NCBI RefSeq assembly: GCF_034440735.1
Contig: NZ_CP140098.1
Coordinates: 3,155,501-3,219,500, forward strand
Reading direction: 5' to 3'
DNA: 64,000 nucleotides
DNA from: Deinococcus sp. AB2017081
GTDB lineage: Bacteria > Deinococcota > Deinococci > Deinococcales > Deinococcaceae
Made by a program: the position numbers and the translations under genes. Positions 58,837 through 64,000 of this stretch are shown here, piece by piece. Each line of letters begins with the position of its first letter. Within the stretch, counting starts at the first letter, position 1. The notes under the pieces were generated by a model, which was not told the origin of the DNA, searched no databases, and saw nothing but the letters and a program-made list of their open reading frames with translations.

Positions 58837-59306
58837 TACTCCGCCTTCTCGGCGCTTTCGGTGTTGCCCGCGGGCAGGATGACGCTGCCCCCGGCGGCCT
58901 CGATGGCCTTGATGGCGGACGCGCTCGCGGCGTCCACGTGCACGGTCACGGCACGCTTGATCTCACCGCTGGCGAGCAGCTTCACGGGCCAGTTCTTGCG
59001 GCGCACCAGGCCGGCGATCTCCAGCACATTGCGGTCGAAGACGTTGCCCTCGACCTCGATGCCGTCGAGCTGCGACAGCTTGATGATCTCGTAGGTGGTG
59101 CCGACGTTGTTGAAGCCGCGCTTGGGGAGCCTCGCGATCAGGCGGCTGCGGCCACCCTCGAAGAACTGTCCCTTGCCCGCGCCGCTGCGCGACTTCTGAC
59201 CCTTGTGACCACGGCCGGCGGTCTTGTCGGTGCCGCCGGGGCCACGGCCCACGCGCTTGCGGTTCTTGCGGCTGCCCGGTGAGGGCTGCAGTTCGTGCAG
59301 TTTCAT
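58836..59306 (-). CDS. rplO: 50S ribosomal protein L15
   Basis: 156 aa. [17 protein letters not shown] and the glycine-rich K-G-Q-K-S-R-S-G match L15. It overlaps rpmD by 4 bases and secY by one. Confidence 0.97.
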
Positions 59307-59479
59307 TCGTGCACCTCCAGCAGGTGCTTGACGGTGTTCACCATCCCGCGCAGGGCGGGGGTGTCGGCGACTTCTTTGGTGTCACCGATCTTGTGCAGGC
59401 CCAGCGACTTGACGGTCTGCACCTGGTTGCCCGGGCGGCCGATGACGCTGCGCTTGAGGGTAATTTTCAGGGTCGCCAT
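59303..59479 (-). CDS. rpmD: 50S ribosomal protein L30
   Basis: 58 aa, [14 protein letters not shown] start with the L30 ferredoxin-like fold signature S-L-G-L-H-K-I-G. The gene is short. Its stop codon overlaps the rplO start by 4 bases and its start shares a base with the rpsE stop codon. Confidence 0.95.
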   Translation of the reverse strand: MATLKITLKRSVIGRPGNQVQTVKSLGLHKIGDTKEVADTPALRGMVNTVKHLLEVHE

Positions 59480-59991
59480 TACACGCCTCCGGTCTCGCCC
59501 CGCAGCGCGCGAACCTGCTTCGCGGTACGGAGGTTCTTCAGGCCGTCGAACACGGCGTAGGCCACGTTCACCTTGTTGCGGCTGCCGAGTTCCTTGGACA
59601 GCATGTTCGTGATACCCGCCAGTTCCGCGATCGAGCGGGGCACGGTGCCCGCGATCACGCCCGTACCGGGGCCGGCGGGCTTCAGGAGCACGCGGCTGGT
59701 GCTGTTCTCACCCACGATGTCGTGGGGGATCGTGCCGTTTTCCACGGGCACCATGATCATGTTCTTGCGGGCAATGCTCTTGGCCTTCTCGATGGCCACC
59801 GGCACTTCCTTGGCCTTACCAATGCCCATGCCCACGCGGCCGTTGCGGTCGCCGAGGATCACGAGGGCCGCGAAACGGAAGCGGCGGCCGCCCTGGTAGG
59901 TCTTGGACGTACGGTTCACGAACAGCATCTTCTCTTCGAATTCGCTGGTCTCGCGCTCCGCATTGCGGTCGTTGCGTCGGTTAAAAGTCAA
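59479..59991 (-). CDS. rpsE: 30S ribosomal protein S5
   Basis: 170 aa from TTG at 59991. S5 signature blocks [16 protein letters not shown] and [11 protein letters not shown] are visible. TTG at 59991 lies 6 nt after GGAGG and gives an L-T-F-N-R-R-N start that agrees with the M-T-F-N-R-R-N seen in Deinococcus S5 proteins. GTG at 59997 is an alternative but overlaps the ribosome-binding site. Confidence 0.93.
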   Translation of the reverse strand: MTFNRRNDRNAERETSEFEEKMLFVNRTSKTYQGGRRFRFAALVILGDRNGRVGMGIGKAKEVPVAIEKAKSIARKNMIMVPVENGTIPHDIVGENSTSRVLLKPAGPGTGVIAGTVPRSIAELAGITNMLSKELGSRNKVNVAYAVFDGLKNLRTAKQVRALRGETGGV

Positions 59992-60318
59992 GGCCACCCT
60001 CCCGCGCCGCGTCTGCGAGCGCCTTCACGCGTCCGTGGTAGCGGTACGAGCCACGGTCGAAAACCACCTTCTTGACGCCCCTGGAGAGCGCCACCTCGGC
60101 GAGGGCCTTGCCCACGGCGGCGGCAGTGTCGGTCTTGGTGCCCGTCTTGACGGCGGCGCTGTTGGCCGCAGCAACGGTGACACCCTTGCTGTCGTCGATG
60201 ATCTGGGCGTAGATGTGCTTGCTGGAGCGGTACACGCTCAGGCGCAGCCGCTCGCCGGCGGCGGTGCGAACCTTGCGGCGGGCGCGCAGCTTGCGGCGGA
60301 TCATGGTCTGGGTCGCCA

Positions 60319-60319
<1 letters not shown>
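59981..60319 (-). CDS. rplR: 50S ribosomal protein L18
   Basis: 112 aa. [21 protein letters not shown] and the late [13 protein letters not shown] are diagnostic for L18 (5S rRNA binding). Overlaps rpsE by 11-17 bases and rplF by one. Confidence 0.97.
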
Positions 60320-60876
<557 letters not shown>

Positions 60877-60985
60877 CGTGTGTCCTCCTTGAGTCCTTAA
60901 GTCGACACCGGGAAGGTGTCGCGGTCAGGTCTAGTGTCCTGGCGCGGGGACGAACCCGTGCCGTACTGCTCGCTGGGTGCGTCCG

Positions 60986-61387
<402 letters not shown>

Positions 61388-61611
61388 GTGTCTCCTCCAG
61401 GGGCGCGGTCTTGCGAGTCACTGCCCCGGCAGGTGTGGCCGGTTCCGATCTGGGGCCGGTCACGGGTCTCCCCTGTGGAATGCCTGGCGGACAAACTCCG
61501 CCGATTCTTCTCTTGGGTCGGGAATCCGCCACTGGACGATCACCACCCAAAGCTGGGCAGTTCGTATCCAGGGGGCACAGCACGATCACCGCACAAGTGC
61601 GGCAAGAACGG
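61388..61611 (-). promoter_or_regulatory. Long leader of the rpsH operon
   Basis: About 215 nt between the predicted transcript start and the rpsH ribosome-binding site contain no gene. It can form hairpins such as CCGCAC/GTGCGG and GGCGGA/TCCGCC. It may control expression of the operon, but this is inference. Confidence 0.4.
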
Positions 61612-61641
61612 AGTGTAGCAGATCAGGGGGCCAGCGGGCAA
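61612..61641 (-). promoter_or_regulatory. Promoter of the rpsH-secY operon
   Basis: Minus strand TTGCCC (61636-61641), 18-nt spacer, TACACT (61612-61617). Confidence 0.7.
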
Positions 61642-61659
61642 TCGTGGGGCCTGGCCGGT

Positions 61660-62379
61660 TCAGGCCGCCACGAACTCCCCGTCCCGCAGCACCGGCACGG
61701 CCCTGCTGACGTTCAGCTGCGCGGCCAGTTCCACATCCACTCCGAAGCCCCGCTCAATCAGCTCCACGCCGGAACTGCACGCCCGCACGCTCCGCGCCAG
61801 GTCGGGCTCGGCCGAGCGGAACGCCTGCGCGGCGGCCTCCGCTTCCGGGGAACGGTCGCCACGCAGGGCGTCGATCACGGCTCCTGCTCCCAGCCAGTCC
61901 TCCAGGGCGGGCCGCAGCGTGCCATCCGGCCAGCGTTCCCCGGCGGGCACGACGAGGACGCGGCCCACGCCATGCAGGTGTTCACCCACCGCGCGGGCGT
62001 TGCGCAGGCACGCCGCGTAGACGGGCACCCCCAGTTCCGCAGCGTCCGCACAGAGCGCCCCGCCATTCGGCGAGGGCAGCACCAGCCTCTCCCCCACCGG
62101 CAGGGTCAGCAGCGACGACGGCGACAGCGAGAAGCCGTCCGTGAAGCGCCGCTCGTGACTGGCGAGCACCGCGCCCTGCTCCCGCGCGAAGGCCGCGGCC
62201 GAGTCGTCCCGCCAGCGGTACGGCAGCACGGCCGCGCCGCGCGACACGGCCACGTCCACGCACGTCGTGAACGACAGCACGTCCACGACCACCACGGCGT
62301 CCACGTGCGGGCCCAGGTGACGCACGGCCGCGCCGCCCCACTCGCAGCGCACGCGGAACGCCGACTGGTCGAAGGACAC
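61660..62379 (-). CDS. ComB family 2-phosphosulfolactate phosphatase-like protein
   Basis: 239 aa. The ComB fold is recognised by V-V-V-V-D-V-L-S-F-T-T-C (about residues 28-39), P-S-P-N-G-G-A-L and V-P-A-G-E-R-W-P-D-G. ComB hydrolyses 2-phosphosulfolactate in coenzyme M synthesis, a route not expected here, so the true substrate is probably different. GTG at 62379 follows a TACGCT box at 7 nt (leaderless). Confidence 0.88.
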   Translation of the reverse strand: MSFDQSAFRVRCEWGGAAVRHLGPHVDAVVVVDVLSFTTCVDVAVSRGAAVLPYRWRDDSAAAFAREQGAVLASHERRFTDGFSLSPSSLLTLPVGERLVLPSPNGGALCADAAELGVPVYAACLRNARAVGEHLHGVGRVLVVPAGERWPDGTLRPALEDWLGAGAVIDALRGDRSPEAEAAAQAFRSAEPDLARSVRACSSGVELIERGFGVDVELAAQLNVSRAVPVLRDGEFVAA

Positions 62380-62386
62380 GCTCCAC

Positions 62387-62392
62387 AGCGTA
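62387..62392 (-). promoter_or_regulatory. TACGCT -10 box, leaderless start of the comB-like gene
   Basis: Minus strand TACGCT, 7 nt, GTG at 62379. It lies 6 bp from the opposing box at 62399-62404. Confidence 0.6.
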
Positions 62393-62398
62393 ATCGGC

Positions 62399-62404
62399 TA
62401 CCGT
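62399..62404 (+). promoter_or_regulatory. TACCGT -10 box, leaderless start of the double-Nudix gene
   Basis: TACCGT, 8 nt, ATG at 62413. It forms a divergent pair with 62387-62392. Confidence 0.55.
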
Positions 62405-62412
62405 GACTCCCG

Positions 62413-63399
62413 ATGACCCTGATGGATCTGCGCAGAGTGTGGGGCCCCCGCCCCCTGATCGCCGCCGCCGTGGGCGTGCTGATCCAGGACGAGCACGGGC
62501 GCGTGCTGCTGCAACGCCGCGGCGACGACGGCCTGTGGGGCGAGCCCGGCGGAGCCCTCGACGCCGGCGAGGACTTCCTGACCGGCGCGCGCCGCGAACT
62601 GCGGGAGGAGACCGGCCTGACGTGCCAGGGGCTGACCCTGCTGCCCGTGCCGGAGGGCCTGCAGGACGGCCCGGAGCTGTACCACCGCTACCCGAACGGG
62701 CACGAGATCTACATCGTCGGGAGGCGGGCGCACGGCACGCTGCCCGCCGCCGCGCTGGACGGGGCCGCGCCGGACGACAGCGGCGAGACGCTGGAGCTGC
62801 GGTGGTTCCCGCTGGATGCCCTGCCCGACCTGAGCAACAACGCCAACCGCCAGAGCATGAACGTCCTGCGCGCCCGCGCGGGCCTGCCGCCCCTGCCGCT
62901 GGCCCCCACGCCCCCCGCGCCGCCCGTGGGCAACTTCCTGCGCGACCTGCGCCGCGTGATCGGGCACCGCCCGTGGTTCGCTCCCGGCGCGAACGTCCTC
63001 GTGAACGACGACCGGGGCCGCCTGCTGCTCCTCCGGCACGGGCACACGCGGAAGTGGACGCTGCCCGGCGGCAGCCTGGAACCCGGCGAGAGTTTCGCCC
63101 AGACCGCCGCCCGTGAGCTGTTCGAGGAGACCGGGCTCGCGGCCGTGCGGCTGGAAGCGCTGGAGATGTACGCCGGGCCGGAGTACCGTCTGACCTACCC
63201 AAACGGCGACGTGTTCGATTCCGTCTCGGTGCTGTACCGCGCGCATGGCGTCACCGGCACCCTCACCCCGCAGGACGGCGAGGTGGATGAGGCCCGGTGG
63301 TTCGATGTGGACGAACTCCCAGCCGCCGAGGAACTGAGCAGCCCGGTCATGCGGGCGAGCATCCAGCACTGGAAAGAAGGCCAGAGCACGCGGCCCTGA
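62413..63399 (+). CDS. Double Nudix hydrolase
   Basis: 328 aa with two full Nudix domains (about residues 14-155 and 187-320). Both have the Nudix box G-x5-E-x7-R-E-U-x-E-E-x-G-U: G-A-L-D-A-G-E with R-E-L-R-E-E-T-G-L, and G-S-L-E-P-G-E with R-E-L-F-E-E-T-G-L. The enzyme probably hydrolyses nucleoside diphosphate derivatives; the substrates of each half cannot be told. Nudix genes are numerous in Deinococcus. The leaderless box supports ATG 62413. Confidence 0.9.
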   Translation: MTLMDLRRVWGPRPLIAAAVGVLIQDEHGRVLLQRRGDDGLWGEPGGALDAGEDFLTGARRELREETGLTCQGLTLLPVPEGLQDGPELYHRYPNGHEIYIVGRRAHGTLPAAALDGAAPDDSGETLELRWFPLDALPDLSNNANRQSMNVLRARAGLPPLPLAPTPPAPPVGNFLRDLRRVIGHRPWFAPGANVLVNDDRGRLLLLRHGHTRKWTLPGGSLEPGESFAQTAARELFEETGLAAVRLEALEMYAGPEYRLTYPNGDVFDSVSVLYRAHGVTGTLTPQDGEVDEARWFDVDELPAAEELSSPVMRASIQHWKEGQSTRP

Positions 63400-63410
63400 A
63401 GTCTCTGGAG

Positions 63411-64000
63411 TCAACGTGAGGATGAACGTAGCTCCAGCCAGTCAATGGCTGCCCGGACAACTGGATCGCGATCCGTCCGGAAGTCGTGCCAGTCATTCAC
63501 GACCACAACGTCGGGTTGAACGCCGTGATCATAGATTTTCCCGGTGCGATCTGCATCCATTGCCGTCGTCAGCAGTAATGCCGATCCATCCGCCAACTCG
63601 TACCGGCTGTTGGAGGTCGTCAGGCCACGCGTCGCCTCGCCGAAGACACGGGTGCCTGGCCGTCCGAGGAACGACAGCGCTATGATCTCGCCGCTGCTGG
63701 CAGTGAGGGCCGACGTGAGAACGGCCACGGGAACCGTTTCTGACAGGGAAGGCAGCACGTCTCCTGCCGTCTGGGCAAGGACATCACCCCCAATACTTGC
63801 CTGACCACGTTCGTACCGCCACGGCCAGCGCTCCTGCTCGCGGACGAAGGCACCCAGGTCGCCTTCTCCAGCCAGGGGCCCGATGCCGCTGAGCATGGGC
63901 CACATATTTCCTCCCAGGTTCAGGCGCAGATCCACCACCCACCGCCGGACTCCGGCACGGGACAGGGCGTGCAGCACGTCACGAACCTTCTGCTGATAGG
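63411..64000 (-). CDS. S41 family C-terminal processing peptidase (N-terminus beyond window)
   Basis: About 196 C-terminal residues are visible and the frame runs on past base 64000 without a stop codon. The S41 core is clear: V-V-D-L-R-L-N-L-G-G-N (about residues 20-30 of the part seen), the nucleophile stretch T-A-S-S-G-E and G-E-A-T-R-G-L-T-T. The partner lysine could lie in the stretch around G-K-I-Y-D-H-G. Members of this family are periplasmic or extracellular serine proteases. Only 11 bp separate it from the convergent Nudix gene. Confidence 0.85.
   Translation of the reverse strand, partial: YQQKVRDVLHALSRAGVRRWVVDLRLNLGGNMWPMLSGIGPLAGEGDLGAFVREQERWPWRYERGQASIGGDVLAQTAGDVLPSLSETVPVAVLTSALTASSGEIIALSFLGRPGTRVFGEATRGLTTSNSRYELADGSALLLTTAMDADRTGKIYDHGVQPDVVVVNDWHDFRTDRDPVVRAAIDWLELRSSSR

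Noticed and set aside
61388..61641. Possible missing rpsN (S14) upstream of rpsH
   Set aside because: All frames were checked by eye in this gap; no C-x2-C zinc ribbon or S14 motif was found, so it is an untranslated leader.

Overview
The window looks like a chromosomal segment of a Deinococcus species. G+C is very high, near 65-70% by eye. The ribosomal proteins, RNA polymerase alpha, an L19 with an Ala/Glu/Ser-rich tail and paired Nudix domains fit that genus. At least 14 genes have a TANNNT box only 5-8 nt before the start codon with no Shine-Dalgarno sequence; this leaderless arrangement is known to be common in Deinococcus. The genus is an inference from these features, because no search could be run.

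Layout. 1-3.4 kb: NfeD (cut by the window edge), an SPFH protein, a histidine phosphatase and a tandem ABC ATPase. 3.5-9.3 kb: a secreted PsbP/DUF1795-like protein, a QorB/Rrf2 pair with twin operators, a HAD phosphatase, rplS with a structured leader, a coiled-coil protein, a GNAT and an FMN-binding protein. 9.4-14.1 kb: lipB-lipA, a CPT-like kinase, a four-CBS protein, an M28 peptidase and tRNA-Ile(GAT). 14.1-21.9 kb: dGTPase, aldo/keto reductase, MFS exporter, Ca2+/H+ antiporter and recG. 21.9-22.7 kb: an AT-rich island with one DUF559/Vsr-like nuclease gene. 22.8-38.3 kb: housekeeping and accessory genes (small HAD, secreted vWA protein, SDR, gamma-carbonic anhydrase, cold-shock protein, DUF898-M48 pair, RluA synthase-MFS pair, MscS, plsX, NYN, DUF309, thioredoxin). 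38.4-40.3 kb: an alpha/beta hydrolase and a diguanylate cyclase.

40.5-61.4 kb: all ribosomal genes are on the minus strand in two blocks. One is infA-rpmJ-rpsM-rpsK-rpsD-rpoA-rplQ, the other rpsH-rplF-rplR-rpsE-rpmD-rplO-secY plus adk. In most bacteria these are contiguous. Here adk and infA are about 12.7 kb apart, and the gap holds a PadR/DUF4188 pair and an unusual multi-gene system.

That system (45.8-56.6 kb, minus strand) is the most interesting part. A SWIM zinc-finger protein, DUF5691, a leucine-rich-repeat-variant protein, a MoxR AAA+ ATPase, a 162-aa orphan and DUF5682 are joined by stop/start overlaps or 3-nt gaps. A GGDEF-EAL protein and a MIDAS-containing vWA protein follow. Palindromes with the same 7-5-7 layout sit at the promoter of the first gene and at the start of the vWA gene. 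This resembles MoxR-vWA coupled systems, which are thought to remodel or sense protein or nucleic-acid targets and may act in stress or conflict. Two visibly lower-G+C genes are spliced into the core.

61.6-64 kb: a ComB-family phosphatase and a double Nudix hydrolase share a 33-bp divergent promoter region, followed by a partial S41 peptidase.
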